Positions 25,933 to 35,827 of a stretch of DNA of 64,000 nt are shown piece after piece; position 1 is the stretch's first letter, and the number at the start of each line of letters is the position of its first letter. The notes under the pieces are model-generated. The model was not told where the DNA came from. It saw only the letters and a program-made list of their open reading frames with translations, and ran no database searches. The stretch comes from Pseudopedobacter saltans DSM 12145 (lineage in GTDB: Bacteria; Bacteroidota; Bacteroidia; Sphingobacteriales; Sphingobacteriaceae), in the NCBI RefSeq assembly GCF_000190735.1, contig NC_015177.1, forward strand, positions 3,782,001 to 3,846,000, read 5' to 3'. The position numbers and the translations under genes were made by a program.

Positions 25933-27264
25933 ATGAAACTGTGGCAAAAAAACACATCGGTAAATAATCAGGTAGAAGTATTCACGGTTGGTCAGGACAG
26001 GGAAATGGACTTGTTTTTGGCTGCTTTTGATGTACTTGGTTCTTTAGCCCATACGAGAATGTTAAATAGCATTGGTCTTTTAGACGATGCGGATTTAGCA
26101 TTGGTACAAAGGGAACTGAAGAATATTTATCAGCAAATTGCCGATGGAAAATTTATCATAGAAGAAGGGGTAGAAGATGTGCACTCTCAAGTGGAGCTAT
26201 TGTTGACTCAGAGAGTAGGAGATGCAGGAAAGAAAATACATAGCGGGCGTTCCAGAAACGATCAAGTGCTGGTGGATTTGAAATTGTTTTTCAGACATCA
26301 GATCGAAGAATTGGTTAAATCTTCAAAAGAACTTTTTGATCTTTTGATAGAGTTAGCGGAAATACACAAAGACAAATTATTGCCAGGTTACACACATTTG
26401 CAGATTGCTATGCCATCATCTTTTGGACTTTGGTTTGGTGCTTACGCAGAAAGTTTAATAGATGATCTGGAGCTTATGCTAGGCGCTTTTAAAGTGACCA
26501 ATAAAAATCCATTAGGTTCGGCTGCAGGTTATGGTTCATCGTTTCCTTTAAACCGTCAAATGACAACGGATTTATTAGGTTTCGAATGTTTAAACTATAA
26601 TGTGGTTTATGCGCAAATGGGACGTGGTAAAACAGAAAGAATTTTGGCACAAGCAATGTCTTCTATCGCGGCAACGCTTAATAGAATGGCTATGGATGCT
26701 TGTCTGTTCATGAATCAAAACTTTGGCTTTATTAGTTTTCCTGATGAACTGACAACGGGTTCAAGCATTATGCCACACAAGAAAAATCCTGATGTTTGGG
26801 AGTTGATCAGAGGAAGAAGTAACCAGTTGCAAGCTTTGCCGAACACAATTTCTATGTTAACAACGAATCTTCCATCAGGTTACCATAGAGATATGCAACT
26901 TTTGAAAGAGAATCTTTTCCCTGCTTTCCAAAGTTTAATGAGTTGTTTAGATATGGCCAAATTGATGTTGAAGAATATCAAAATCAAGGAAAATATCTTA
27001 GATGATGAAAAATACACTTATTTATTTAGCGTTGAAGTTGTGAATAACCTCGTGTTAGAAGGTCTGCCTTTCCGTGAAGCTTATAAAAAGGTAGGTTTGG
27101 ACATTGAGGCAGGACAGTTTAAGACAGACAGAAAAGTAAATCATACTCACGAAGGAAGTATAGGAAATTTGAATTTGAAAGAAGTGAAAACAGCAATGGA
27201 AAAACTTCAGGCGCAATTCAACTTTAATAAAATAGAAAAAGCAATTCAGAATTTAGTTCGTTAG
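25933..27264 (+). CDS. argH: Argininosuccinate lyase
   Basis: 443 aa. Fumarase/aspartase superfamily: VEDVHSQVE, the HSGRSRNDQV segment and signature GSSIMPHKKNPD (catalytic Ser loop). It splits argininosuccinate to arginine and fumarate, the final step. The start follows the 7-bp repeat array by only 4 bases, so the ribosome binding region is made of repeat sequence. A REP palindrome follows the stop. Confidence 0.97.
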   Translation: MKLWQKNTSVNNQVEVFTVGQDREMDLFLAAFDVLGSLAHTRMLNSIGLLDDADLALVQRELKNIYQQIADGKFIIEEGVEDVHSQVELLLTQRVGDAGKKIHSGRSRNDQVLVDLKLFFRHQIEELVKSSKELFDLLIELAEIHKDKLLPGYTHLQIAMPSSFGLWFGAYAESLIDDLELMLGAFKVTNKNPLGSAAGYGSSFPLNRQMTTDLLGFECLNYNVVYAQMGRGKTERILAQAMSSIAATLNRMAMDACLFMNQNFGFISFPDELTTGSSIMPHKKNPDVWELIRGRSNQLQALPNTISMLTTNLPSGYHRDMQLLKENLFPAFQSLMSCLDMAKLMLKNIKIKENILDDEKYTYLFSVEVVNNLVLEGLPFREAYKKVGLDIEAGQFKTDRKVNHTHEGSIGNLNLKEVKTAMEKLQAQFNFNKIEKAIQNLVR

Positions 27265-27342
27265 TTGTCATTGCGAACAAAGTGAAGCAATCTTTTCTAG
27301 GGTTGCCTAATTAAAAGATTGCTTCGTACCTCGCAATGACAA
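27265..27342. repeat. REP-like palindrome
   Basis: Imperfect inverted repeat: TTGTCATTGCGA...GAAGCAATCTTTT on the left, AAAAGATTGCTTCG...TCGCAATGACAA on the right, loop about 17 bases. The same core recurs at 58008, 60661, 60980 and in related form at 62.6-63.4 kb. It may also act as a terminator after argH. Confidence 0.85.
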
Positions 27343-27368
27343 AGTGAGTTATTATATAAAAAATTAGA

Positions 27369-28625
27369 ATGAAAGTATCCGTATTAGCATCAACCTTAAT
27401 TGGTTCAGAAATTATAAAAATTGCAGGTGAAGTAAATGAGATGAAAAGCAAAGGAGTACAAGTTGCCAATTTAACTATTGGTGATTTTGATTCTAATGTT
27501 TATCCAATTCCTCAGGAACTAAAGCAATATATAGTTGATGCTTATGCAGAAAATCAAACAAATTATCCTCCCGCCGATGGTGTAATGGCTTTACGCGAAA
27601 GTGTATCCCGTTTCCTAAAAGACAGAATGGGATTGGATTATGCTGCAAAAAACGAAATCCTGATTTCCGGAGGATCAAGGCCGTTGATTTACGGTACTTT
27701 TTTATCAATTGTAGACCCGGGAGATAAGGTGATTTTTCCAATACCATCCTGGAATAATAATCACTATGCACATTTGCTTTCCGCAGATGCCGTTGCTTTA
27801 CCCGTAAGTGCGGAAAATAATTTTTTGCCTACAGCAGCAGACCTGACTCCTCATGTAAAAGGAGCAACTTTGATTGCAGTTTGTTCTCCATTAAATCCGA
27901 CGGGGACGATGTTCAGCGAACCTGCTTTGAAGGAAATCTGTCAGCTTATAGTTGACGAGAATAAATCTCGTAAGGAAGGTGAGAAACCGCTTTATTTGAT
28001 GTATGATCAAATGTACGCACATTTGACCTACGGAGAGCATGAACATGTGAATCCGGTCTCATTAATGCCGGAAATGAGAGATTATACCATTTTTATAGAT
28101 GGCAGTTCTAAATGTTTTGCCGCAACCGGAGTAAGGGTTGGCTGGGGATTTGGGCCGGCAGAGGTAATGGATAAAATGAAAGCGATTATAGGGCATATGG
28201 GAGCTTGGGCGCCAAAGGCAGAGCAAGTTGCTATGGCTAAATATCTTGACCAAAAGGACGCAGTAAATACTTTTCTGGCGTCTTTCAAAGCTAAAATTAA
28301 ATTAAGTTTAGATGCACTTTATGAAGGTATTATAAGCTTAAAAAACGAAGGTTTTGCTGTGGATGCTATTGAACCAATGGGTGCCTTATACCTAAGTCTG
28401 AAAATAGACTATTTAGGGAAAACTACCCCAGATGGGCAGTTACTTCAAAAATCAACCGACTTGAATTTTTATTTAATCAGAGAGGCTAACGTGGCTTTAG
28501 TTCCGTTTTCTTCTTTCGGTACTAATGATATGTGTTGGTTTAGAGCGTCGGTAGGTGCCTGTTCCAGGGAGGAAATTGTCTCTAAGTTGCCTGCTTTGAG
28601 GGAGGCTTTGAGTAAGTTGGCTTAG
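27369..28625 (+). CDS. Class I/II pyridoxal-phosphate aminotransferase
   Basis: 418 aa, fold type I. Motifs: NLTIGDFDSNVYPIP, YPPADG, substrate-binding SPLNPTGT, the conserved YDQMYAHL, and K248 in DGSSKCFAATGVRVGW as the PLP lysine; a C-terminal Arg lies in WFRASVG. It is probably an aspartate or broad-specificity amino-acid aminotransferase. It lies after the arg cluster but is separated by a REP palindrome, so membership in the operon is doubtful. Confidence 0.88.
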   Translation: MKVSVLASTLIGSEIIKIAGEVNEMKSKGVQVANLTIGDFDSNVYPIPQELKQYIVDAYAENQTNYPPADGVMALRESVSRFLKDRMGLDYAAKNEILISGGSRPLIYGTFLSIVDPGDKVIFPIPSWNNNHYAHLLSADAVALPVSAENNFLPTAADLTPHVKGATLIAVCSPLNPTGTMFSEPALKEICQLIVDENKSRKEGEKPLYLMYDQMYAHLTYGEHEHVNPVSLMPEMRDYTIFIDGSSKCFAATGVRVGWGFGPAEVMDKMKAIIGHMGAWAPKAEQVAMAKYLDQKDAVNTFLASFKAKIKLSLDALYEGIISLKNEGFAVDAIEPMGALYLSLKIDYLGKTTPDGQLLQKSTDLNFYLIREANVALVPFSSFGTNDMCWFRASVGACSREEIVSKLPALREALSKLA

Positions 28626-29019
28626 AAAGTAAGTTAGTCTTTTATTAAACGATGAAATAGTGACTCTCCTATTTTTATATAATCAATAATAAGCCTTTTT
28701 TGGTTATTATCTTGGGAGAAGGTCTCAATTTATCGAGAAATGAATAATCGATGTAAGCCTAGGAATATTGAAGTTCTCAATATTTAGTTTGTTGATGGCA
28801 CCATGTTTTTGAATTGATTATCAATGCTTATTGGATGTCTATGGAAGGTTAGTCTAAGGAAAGCCTCTTAAATAATTTAACTCCTCTCTCAGTTAGATGA
28901 GTATGGTTCATATCATACAAATTGCAGATATGAGGGGTAATAAAAAGATTCAATCTTGAGATATACTGTTTAAAATAAATCCACTTTCTTTTTTAGATAT
29001 TTGAACTAAAATACGTTTC
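28626..29019. other. Gene-free gap before the polysaccharide genes
   Basis: No credible ORF. It contains an 8-bp perfect hairpin AATATTGA/TCAATATT with a 5-nt loop (28764-28784) and an imperfect AT-rich hairpin near 28688-28710 (ATAATAAGCC...GGTTATTAT). It may hold the promoter and leader of the flippase operon; no clear TAnnTTTG box (TACGTTTC abuts the start codon). Confidence 0.5.
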
Positions 29020-30360
29020 ATGAAATTTCCCGTTATTCCAGGATTTGATGCTAATGCCTTCCAGAAATATTTAAAAAACACAGGTTTTCTTTTGGTTGGA
29101 AAGGTAGGGAGCCTTATAATAAAAATGTTGGTTGGTTTTGCGGTTGCCAACTATTTGGGAAAAGCACAAAATGGTATCTTGAACTATGCCAATTCCTTTG
29201 TAATCGTTTTTCTTGCAATTGCAGCTTTGGGGTTGGACCAATTTGTAGTTAGAGAATTTGTTAAAAATGAAGAAAAAAAGGAGACGATATTAGGAACCTC
29301 CGTAAGGCTCAAATTATTAGGAGTTTTATTGATTTTGCCTTTAATTTATTGTATTTACCCACTATACAGTAATCCTCAAACTCCTGTGGAATATGTTTTG
29401 ATCGTCGCATTAACGGGTTTCTTCCAAGCTTTTAATGTGTTGGATTCATTTTACCAGGCTCAGGTTAAAGCAAAGAATATTATGATAGTGAATATTGTAG
29501 CAAATATACTTTCTGCTATTTTAAAACTATTATTTATATTCTTACACCTACCCATTATATGGTTTATATGGGCGTTTGTTATTGATGCAGCATTGTTAAG
29601 TATTGGTTATTGTTCAATTTACCGAAAAAAAGAAGGAAGCATTTTTGACTGGCACTTTAATAAGAAACTGGCCAGAAATCTACTAAGTAAATCATGGCCG
29701 TTAATGTTCTCTGCCGTTTTGGTTAGTATTTATATGAAAATAGATCAGCTGATGATTGGAAGAATGCTTGGAGAGGATTCGTTGGGTATTTATTCAACCG
29801 TAGTACCACTGAGTGAAGCCTGGTATTTTGTTCCAATTGCTATTGTGTCATCCGTTTTTCCAGCTATTATAACTGCTAAGAAACAAAATGAGCAACGTTA
29901 TCAAAAGCGTTTACAGAATCTTTATGATCTTATGGTGCTGATTTCGGTATTAATAGCATTGATGGTTTCTATTTTAGCGCCTTATATTTATAAAATAGCT
30001 TATAAACCGGAGTATTTTTCTGGAGCTAGTGTTTTGTCTATTCACGTGTGGGCAGGTGTTTTTGTTTTTTTAGGTTCTGCAAGTGGACAATTCTTAATCA
30101 ACGAAGGCTATACTAATATTTCACTGTACAGAACAGCAATTGGGGCTGCGGTTAACATCTGTTTGAATTTGTTGCTATTGCCTTTAATAGGAATTAAAGG
30201 CGCTGCTTGGGCAAGTTTGATCGCATATGCCTGTGCGACCTTTACAATCTTCCTCTTTAGGAATTCTAGAAAACAAGGTTTGATGATGTTGAAATCTCTA
30301 TTTTTTATTTCTTTATTCCAACAGGCTATAAATTGGAGAAGAAATAAAATAAATTCTTAG
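29020..30360 (+). CDS. Polysaccharide flippase (Wzx/MOP superfamily)
   Basis: 446 aa, about 12 hydrophobic segments. The opening NTGFLLVGKVGSLIIKMLVG and the mid-protein KSWPLMFSAVLVSIYMKIDQ are typical of the Wzx/PST branch of the MOP flippases. It moves lipid-linked sugar repeat units across the inner membrane. It leads the 29.0-35.8 kb glycan cluster. Confidence 0.9.
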   Translation: MKFPVIPGFDANAFQKYLKNTGFLLVGKVGSLIIKMLVGFAVANYLGKAQNGILNYANSFVIVFLAIAALGLDQFVVREFVKNEEKKETILGTSVRLKLLGVLLILPLIYCIYPLYSNPQTPVEYVLIVALTGFFQAFNVLDSFYQAQVKAKNIMIVNIVANILSAILKLLFIFLHLPIIWFIWAFVIDAALLSIGYCSIYRKKEGSIFDWHFNKKLARNLLSKSWPLMFSAVLVSIYMKIDQLMIGRMLGEDSLGIYSTVVPLSEAWYFVPIAIVSSVFPAIITAKKQNEQRYQKRLQNLYDLMVLISVLIALMVSILAPYIYKIAYKPEYFSGASVLSIHVWAGVFVFLGSASGQFLINEGYTNISLYRTAIGAAVNICLNLLLLPLIGIKGAAWASLIAYACATFTIFLFRNSRKQGLMMLKSLFFISLFQQAINWRRNKINS

Positions 30361-30391
30361 TTTTATTCGTTAGTTATTTGATTTTAAGAAT

Positions 30392-31036
30392 TTGGAAAGG
30401 TCACTATCTCGTTTATCTCTTCTTAATCCTGGGAAACTTAAAGTACTTTTATCTTTGGGATTTAAAGGCTATTTAGCACAAAAAAATTGGTTCAGAGCTT
30501 ATGAAACTAAAACATCTATAGATGAAAATAATACTCCCGTACCTTGGGTGACTTATTCATTTATCGATTTTATAAAATCACGAATCAATACTACACATAG
30601 TATTTTTGAATATGGGTCAGGAAATTCAACCATATTTTACGCCGGCAAGGCAAAATCTGTTACGTCTGTTGAACACGATAAGTCCTGGTACGAAACGGTA
30701 ACTAACCTGAAGTTGCCCAACGCTGAAATTTTGTTTTGTGCGCTTAAAGAAAATGGAGAATATTGTCGAAAGGCAGTATCAACAAATAGAAAATATCATA
30801 TCATTATTGTTGATGGAAGAGATCGTGTGAATTGTTGTAAGTATGCTTTACAAGCTCTCACTGAAGATGGTGTACTCATTTTAGATGATTCAGAACGGCC
30901 ATATTACGAAGAAGCTATAGATTTTTTAAAACAATCAGGTTTTAAGCATATTCCATTTTCGGGCATGGCACCTGGAACAATCCAAAGTAAATGCACTTCT
31001 GTGTTTTATAAAACTCATAATTGTCTGGATATATAA
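30392..31036 (+). CDS. Class I SAM-dependent methyltransferase-like protein
   Basis: 214 aa. A Rossmann SAM-binding motif (SIFEYGSGNSTIFYAGKAK, then VTSVEHD) and the post-motif IIIVDGRDR and GVLILDDSE. The start is TTG at 30392; no ATG exists before the conserved region. It probably modifies a sugar or acts in glycan synthesis, judged from the cluster. Its stop overlaps the next start (TAATG). Confidence 0.7.
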   Translation: MERSLSRLSLLNPGKLKVLLSLGFKGYLAQKNWFRAYETKTSIDENNTPVPWVTYSFIDFIKSRINTTHSIFEYGSGNSTIFYAGKAKSVTSVEHDKSWYETVTNLKLPNAEILFCALKENGEYCRKAVSTNRKYHIIIVDGRDRVNCCKYALQALTEDGVLILDDSERPYYEEAIDFLKQSGFKHIPFSGMAPGTIQSKCTSVFYKTHNCLDI

Positions 31037-31935
31037 TGGAATCTCTTGCTCCAATAGCTCTTTTTGTATATAATAGACCTGAACACACGCTAAAAACGCT
31101 CAATAGTTTAAGAGAAAACAGATTAGCATCAAAGTCTAGACTATATATTTTTGCGGATGGCCCCAAAAATGACTTGGTAAAGGAAGGAGTCGAACAAGTC
31201 AGACAAATTGTCAGCAAAATCGAAGGTTTTTTAGAAGTTACAATTAAAGAAAATGAGCATAATTTAGGCTTAGCCAATTCCGTAATATCAGGAGTGAGTT
31301 CAATTTTAGCTAATCATGATAACATCATCGTTCTTGAAGATGATCTGGTTACTTCACCGGATTTTTTGAATTTCATGAATGAAGCGTTAAATTTTTATAA
31401 AAAGAAAGAAGAAGTATTCTCTATCTCCGGATATAGTTACCCATTAGCTTCCTTAAAAAAAGCGAATTATAGCGCTTATTTCTCTCACCGGGGTTCTTCA
31501 TGGAGCTGGGGGATTTGGAGTGATCGGTGGAAAAGTATTGATTGGGACATTGAGGATCGAGATATCCTGATAAAGGATAAACAACTTCAGAATCAATTTA
31601 ACAAAACTTGTGGGCCGGATATGAGCGGGATGTTAATAAGACAGTTGGATGGGCGTATCGATTCATGGGCAATACGTTTTGCATATAGCTCTTTTAAGCA
31701 AAGAAAGCTACATGTTTTAGCGACAAAGAATAAAGTTAATAATATCGGTCATGATAATTCCGGTACTCATTCCCCTAAAACAACAAAATATAATGTGAAG
31801 TTGGTTAGTGAAGATGTTTATTTATTCCCGGACAATCCCATTGTAAATAGTAAAATACATAATGAACTAATTGAATTTCATAAAAAGCCGTTTTTGATTA
31901 GATTATTAAGGAAATTTATTCCTGTAAAAAAATAA
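31036..31935 (+). CDS. GT2-like glycosyltransferase
   Basis: 299 aa from ATG at 31036, which overlaps the previous stop by one base. GT-A fold features: APIALFVYNRPEHTLKTLNSL, FADGPKND and the metal-binding IVLEDDLVTSPDFL, followed by SWGIWSDRW. Predicted cytoplasmic or membrane-associated transferase adding one sugar to the growing unit; donor unknown. Confidence 0.82.
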   Translation: MESLAPIALFVYNRPEHTLKTLNSLRENRLASKSRLYIFADGPKNDLVKEGVEQVRQIVSKIEGFLEVTIKENEHNLGLANSVISGVSSILANHDNIIVLEDDLVTSPDFLNFMNEALNFYKKKEEVFSISGYSYPLASLKKANYSAYFSHRGSSWSWGIWSDRWKSIDWDIEDRDILIKDKQLQNQFNKTCGPDMSGMLIRQLDGRIDSWAIRFAYSSFKQRKLHVLATKNKVNNIGHDNSGTHSPKTTKYNVKLVSEDVYLFPDNPIVNSKIHNELIEFHKKPFLIRLLRKFIPVKK

Positions 31936-31970
31936 AATCATTCTTAACTTAGTGCCTTCAGCAATTAGAT

Positions 31971-33071
31971 ATGAGTTATAAATATCCGGTTTATCAGCCG
32001 TCTTTAAACGGAAATGAAAAAAAATATGTTCTGGACTGTTTAGATTCTACATGGATTTCTTCCAAAGGGAAATATATTACTGAGTTTGAAAATAAGTTTG
32101 CGGAATATATTAATATCGAACATGCGTTGGGAGCCAGTAATGGCACAGTCGCATTGCATTTAGCGTTGCTCACTTTGGGAATAACTAGTGAAGACGAAGT
32201 TATAGTACCTACGTTGACTTATATTGCTTCTGTAAATGCGATAGCTTATACTGGAGCTACTCCCGTTTTTGTAGATTCATTACAGGATACCTGGCAAATG
32301 GATTATAATGACGTGAGAAAAAAGATAACTCCTAAAACTAAAGCAATAATGGCCGTTCACTTATATGGCCATCCTTGTGATATGGATGAGTTGGTAGCTA
32401 TTTGTAAAGAATACAATATTTTTCTGATAGAAGATGCAGCAGAAGCCTTCGGAACTTATTATAAAGGAAAACACGCCGGTACCTTTGGGGATATTTCTAT
32501 ATTCAGCTTTTTTGGAAACAAAACCATTACTACGGGAGAAGGCGGTATAGTGGTAATGAATGATGAGACGCTTTACAAAAGAGCGTTACATTTGCGGGGT
32601 CAGGGATTAGCTCAATACAGAGAGTATTGGCATGATATCATTGGCTATAATTACCGGATGACAAATATCTGTGCTGCAATTGGTCTTGCTCAGTTAGAGC
32701 AGGCGGATAGATTTATTGAAAGAAAAAGAGAAATAGCTGAAAAATATAAAGCGGAGCTTTCCGGACTTCCTGTAGTTGTACATCAGGAGCAACAAGATTG
32801 TACACACTCATATTGGATGGTTTCCATTTTGGTGGATAATCTCAAAGATAGAGATCCGTTAAGAGAAGCTTTGAAAAATAACGGAATAGAAACCCGGCCG
32901 GTATTTTATCCTGTACATACCATGCCTATGTACTCCAGGTACTATCAAAAACATGCCGTGGCAGAAAATATAGGTTGGCGTGGAATTAATTTACCGAGTT
33001 ATCCGGGATTGAGTGGTACGGATGTTGAGTCTATCTGTACTGAAATAAGAAAATATTTTGAATCCCGATAA
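31971..33071 (+). CDS. DegT/DnrJ/EryC1/StrS sugar aminotransferase
   Basis: 366 aa. Opening YPVYQPSLNGNEKKYVLDCL, GASNGTVALHLAL, VHLYGHPCDMDELV, and K184 in FFGNKTITTGEGG as the PLP lysine. It aminates a keto-sugar nucleotide. The overlapping next gene is an NeuD/PglD-like acyltransferase, the pair that makes 4-acylamino-4,6-dideoxy sugars in other bacteria; the 4,6-dehydratase is not adjacent. Confidence 0.9.
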   Translation: MSYKYPVYQPSLNGNEKKYVLDCLDSTWISSKGKYITEFENKFAEYINIEHALGASNGTVALHLALLTLGITSEDEVIVPTLTYIASVNAIAYTGATPVFVDSLQDTWQMDYNDVRKKITPKTKAIMAVHLYGHPCDMDELVAICKEYNIFLIEDAAEAFGTYYKGKHAGTFGDISIFSFFGNKTITTGEGGIVVMNDETLYKRALHLRGQGLAQYREYWHDIIGYNYRMTNICAAIGLAQLEQADRFIERKREIAEKYKAELSGLPVVVHQEQQDCTHSYWMVSILVDNLKDRDPLREALKNNGIETRPVFYPVHTMPMYSRYYQKHAVAENIGWRGINLPSYPGLSGTDVESICTEIRKYFESR

Positions 33072-33678
33072 GAAGCTACATATTATAGGCTGTGGAGGAC
33101 ATGCCCGAAGTGTTGCAGATGTATATCTGAGTTTAGATTCTGTTCATGCTATTGTTTTTTTAGACGAGAATGCTCGAAAAGGAGAGAAAATATTCGGATA
33201 TGATGTTTTGAAACTTTCGTATTCCAATCAGAATACAGGAGTAGATTACTTCGTTGCACTTGGAGACAATGAGAAAAGAGAAGAGCTGTTTAAAAAATAC
33301 GAAAGTAATGGACACATAGTTTCTATACTATCTAATTCAGCCTATATAAGTGAGTTTGCCAAGCTTGGAAAAGGGGTCTTCATTGGGAATTTTACGCATG
33401 TGGGACCCGAGGTAGAGATTGGAGATAATACGATTATAAATACAGCGTCAATCATAGAACACGGGGTGAAAATAGGAGCTCATTCTCATATTGCCCCTAA
33501 CGTAGCCATATCGGGAAATACAGTTATTGGAAAAAGAAATTTTGTAGGTGTTGGCGCTAGTATAAAGGATTGTGTTAACATTTGTGACAATGTAATAATT
33601 GGTGCGGGAGCTGTTGTAATAACCGATATTTATGAAGCGGGAACATATGTGGGCGTTCCAGCCAAAAGAATTAAGTAG
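33058..33678 (+). CDS. NeuD/PglD-type sugar O/N-acyltransferase
   Basis: 206 aa. The N-terminal domain begins KLHIIGCGGHARSVADV, the PglD-type nucleotide-sugar binding domain, followed by a left-handed beta-helix of hexapeptide repeats (IGDNTIINTASIIEHGVKIG onward) ending GVPAKRIK. The start is TTG at 33058, overlapping the aminotransferase by 14 bases; no ATG precedes the conserved part. It likely acylates the amino sugar made by the upstream gene. Confidence 0.9.
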   Translation: MNPDKKLHIIGCGGHARSVADVYLSLDSVHAIVFLDENARKGEKIFGYDVLKLSYSNQNTGVDYFVALGDNEKREELFKKYESNGHIVSILSNSAYISEFAKLGKGVFIGNFTHVGPEVEIGDNTIINTASIIEHGVKIGAHSHIAPNVAISGNTVIGKRNFVGVGASIKDCVNICDNVIIGAGAVVITDIYEAGTYVGVPAKRIK

Positions 33679-34893
33679 TTGGAAAATCAAAAGAAAATTG
33701 CTGTTTGGGGATCATATCTTACCTGGGATGGGGGGATAGATTTTTTATGTTATTTAGTAAAAGGCCTTTCCGTTGTTAGTGAAACCCATCATCTCAAGTT
33801 TTATCTTATACTCCCTTATGATAACATTACAGCCTTGAAAACATTAACACTTTCACTGATAAATAAAGTAAAAAAAGGTGGAGAAATTAAGTTAGGCGGA
33901 CCAAATGTGAACGATAAGATAAGAGCAGCATTTAAACATTATGAGATACCAGTAGAGATTGTATACTACAATTATCTACAATATGATGTGAAAATAAAAT
34001 TAAAAAAAATAGGTGCAGATGTAGTTTTTCCGGTAATTAAGCGATTTGATTCCCATATTCCTTCCGTCTCTTATATTCCCGATATACAGCATAAACATTT
34101 ACCTCACTTCTTTACAGAAGAAGAAATAAAATTCCGGGACCAACGTTTTTCTGAACTTCTGAAGACAAGTAAAGCAGTTATTGTAAATGCCGCTTCCGTT
34201 AAAAAGGATATTGAGAAATTCTACGGAAATAGTGACAACGTTTTCAATTTACCATTTTGCCCTCCAGGCCCTTTTAAAGAATGGAATCCTGCTGAGACAG
34301 CATCTCTATTATGTAAAATAAACCCGCCTAAAAACTATTTTTTGATTTCAAATCAATTTTGGAAGCATAAAGATCATATCACTGCGTTTAAAGCTTTTTA
34401 TCTTTTATCTCAGAAACAAGAATTTTCAGGAGTAAAGCTTTTTTGTACAGGTTTATTGAAAGATACCAGATTCCCAGAGTATATAGAAGAAATCCAGCAA
34501 TTTATTAGCTCAAATAATTTAGGGAATAAAATAATCTTATTGGGTTATATAAAGAAGGAAGAACAAATGGCACTGATGGACAGTGCTACAGCACTAATAC
34601 AGCCAACTTTATTTGAAGGTGGCCCAGGTGGAGGAGCCGTTTATAATGCCATTTCCATAGGTACACGGTGTATAGTTTCTGATATTGAAGTAAACAGAGA
34701 AATAGAAAATCCACTCGTAAAATTTTTTAAAGCGCAATCTCCAGAAGATTTAGCAGAGAAGATGGAACAGATTTTAAATGAAAATTATCAAAAACAATCA
34801 AGAGAGATATTGATTGAGCAAGGACAAACCAGAATGAAAAGGTTAGGTGAAACACTTGTTAGCGTTTTTAGAGAGGTAAATCCAATTTTTTGA
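33679..34893 (+). CDS. GT4-type glycosyltransferase
   Basis: 404 aa. GT-B fold: KKIAVWGSYLTWDGGIDFL at the start, VNAASVKKDIEKFYG in the linker, FWKHKDHITAFKAF and IQPTLFEGGPGGGAVYNAIS in the C-terminal donor-binding half (the E-G-G-P-G replaces the usual E-G-F-G). TTG start directly after the previous stop; the first internal ATG is far inside the domain. It is a retaining sugar transferase of the surface glycan. Confidence 0.87.
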   Translation: MENQKKIAVWGSYLTWDGGIDFLCYLVKGLSVVSETHHLKFYLILPYDNITALKTLTLSLINKVKKGGEIKLGGPNVNDKIRAAFKHYEIPVEIVYYNYLQYDVKIKLKKIGADVVFPVIKRFDSHIPSVSYIPDIQHKHLPHFFTEEEIKFRDQRFSELLKTSKAVIVNAASVKKDIEKFYGNSDNVFNLPFCPPGPFKEWNPAETASLLCKINPPKNYFLISNQFWKHKDHITAFKAFYLLSQKQEFSGVKLFCTGLLKDTRFPEYIEEIQQFISSNNLGNKIILLGYIKKEEQMALMDSATALIQPTLFEGGPGGGAVYNAISIGTRCIVSDIEVNREIENPLVKFFKAQSPEDLAEKMEQILNENYQKQSREILIEQGQTRMKRLGETLVSVFREVNPIF

Positions 34894-35011
34894 TACATCG
34901 AACATAACTACTAGATAAATACTTATCGACCTTGGGCTTCGATAAATAGAGTCAGTTGCGTTTAAAGCAATGATTTTTTTAAGTTTGTATGTATTTCTTA
35001 ATAAAAAACTC

Positions 35012-35773
35012 ATGTCCAAAAATAGTCCTCTACTGTCCGTAATCACGGTGGTTTATAATGACGAAAAAAACATCGAACGTACTATAAAATCCGTTGTCAA
35101 TCAGACGTATCCGTATGTGGAATATATCGTTATTGATGGCGCCTCAAAAGACGGAACAATCAATATTGTCAATAAATATAGAGATCAAATAACAAAAATA
35201 GTATCCGAACCTGATAAAGGAATTTATGATGCTATGAATAAAGCGATGAAAATCGCTACGGGAGATTACCTTTTATTCATGAATTCGGGAGATGAGATCT
35301 ACAGATCTGATACGGTTGAGAAATTATTTTCATTAAGTCCAGATGCCGACATTTATTACGGTGAAACGGAAATGATAAATGATAACCTGGAAAGTTTGGG
35401 CAGACGTAGACACCAGGCACCAGAAAATTTTTCGTGGAAGAGTTTTAAATACGGGATGAGTATTTGCCATCAGGCTATTTATGTAAAGCGGACTTTGGCG
35501 GAGCCTTATAATAATAAATCTTATCAGCTAAGTGCGGATATTGATTGGATATTGAATATTGCCAAGAAATCCAGGAAGATTATAAACGGGCACAGCTACG
35601 TTGCAAAGTATTTGGTGGGAGGAATGTCAAAGAAGAAACACTGGCAAAGTTTAAAAGAAAGGTATCTAATACTAAAAAAATATTACGGCTTTATTCCAAA
35701 CTTATTCAATCATATAATAATTGCTTTTAACCTGGCGTTTTATTGGTTGAAAAATAAAAGAACAAATGACTAA
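35012..35773 (+). CDS. GT2 family glycosyltransferase
   Basis: 253 aa from ATG at 35012; an in-frame ATG at 34970 would add 14 residues. Classical GT2 opening PLLSVITVVYNDEKNIERTI, then VIDGASKDGTINIV, EPDKGIYDAMNKA and MNSGDEIY. Similar to WcaA-type enzymes that add hexoses to exopolysaccharide units. Last gene on this strand before a terminator and a convergent gene. Confidence 0.9.
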   Translation: MSKNSPLLSVITVVYNDEKNIERTIKSVVNQTYPYVEYIVIDGASKDGTINIVNKYRDQITKIVSEPDKGIYDAMNKAMKIATGDYLLFMNSGDEIYRSDTVEKLFSLSPDADIYYGETEMINDNLESLGRRRHQAPENFSWKSFKYGMSICHQAIYVKRTLAEPYNNKSYQLSADIDWILNIAKKSRKIINGHSYVAKYLVGGMSKKKHWQSLKERYLILKKYYGFIPNLFNHIIIAFNLAFYWLKNKRTND

Positions 35774-35781
35774 AAATAAAG

Positions 35782-35812
35782 AATCCCAGCCTTGGTCAAA
35801 GCCGGGATTTAG
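35782..35812 (+). terminator. Hairpin between convergent genes
   Basis: Stem AATCCC(A)GC / GC(C)GGGATT with one mismatch and a 10-nt loop (35782-35809), followed by a short T-rich stretch. It serves the glycosyltransferase on the plus strand and perhaps the YfhO gene on the minus strand. Confidence 0.6.
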
Positions 35813-35827
35813 GTTCTTTTGGTCGGT

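Noticed and set aside
29020-35773. Genomic island of foreign origin for the first glycan cluster
   Set aside because: No tRNA, integrase, direct repeats or obvious composition break was found at its borders; variable glycan clusters are common without such marks.
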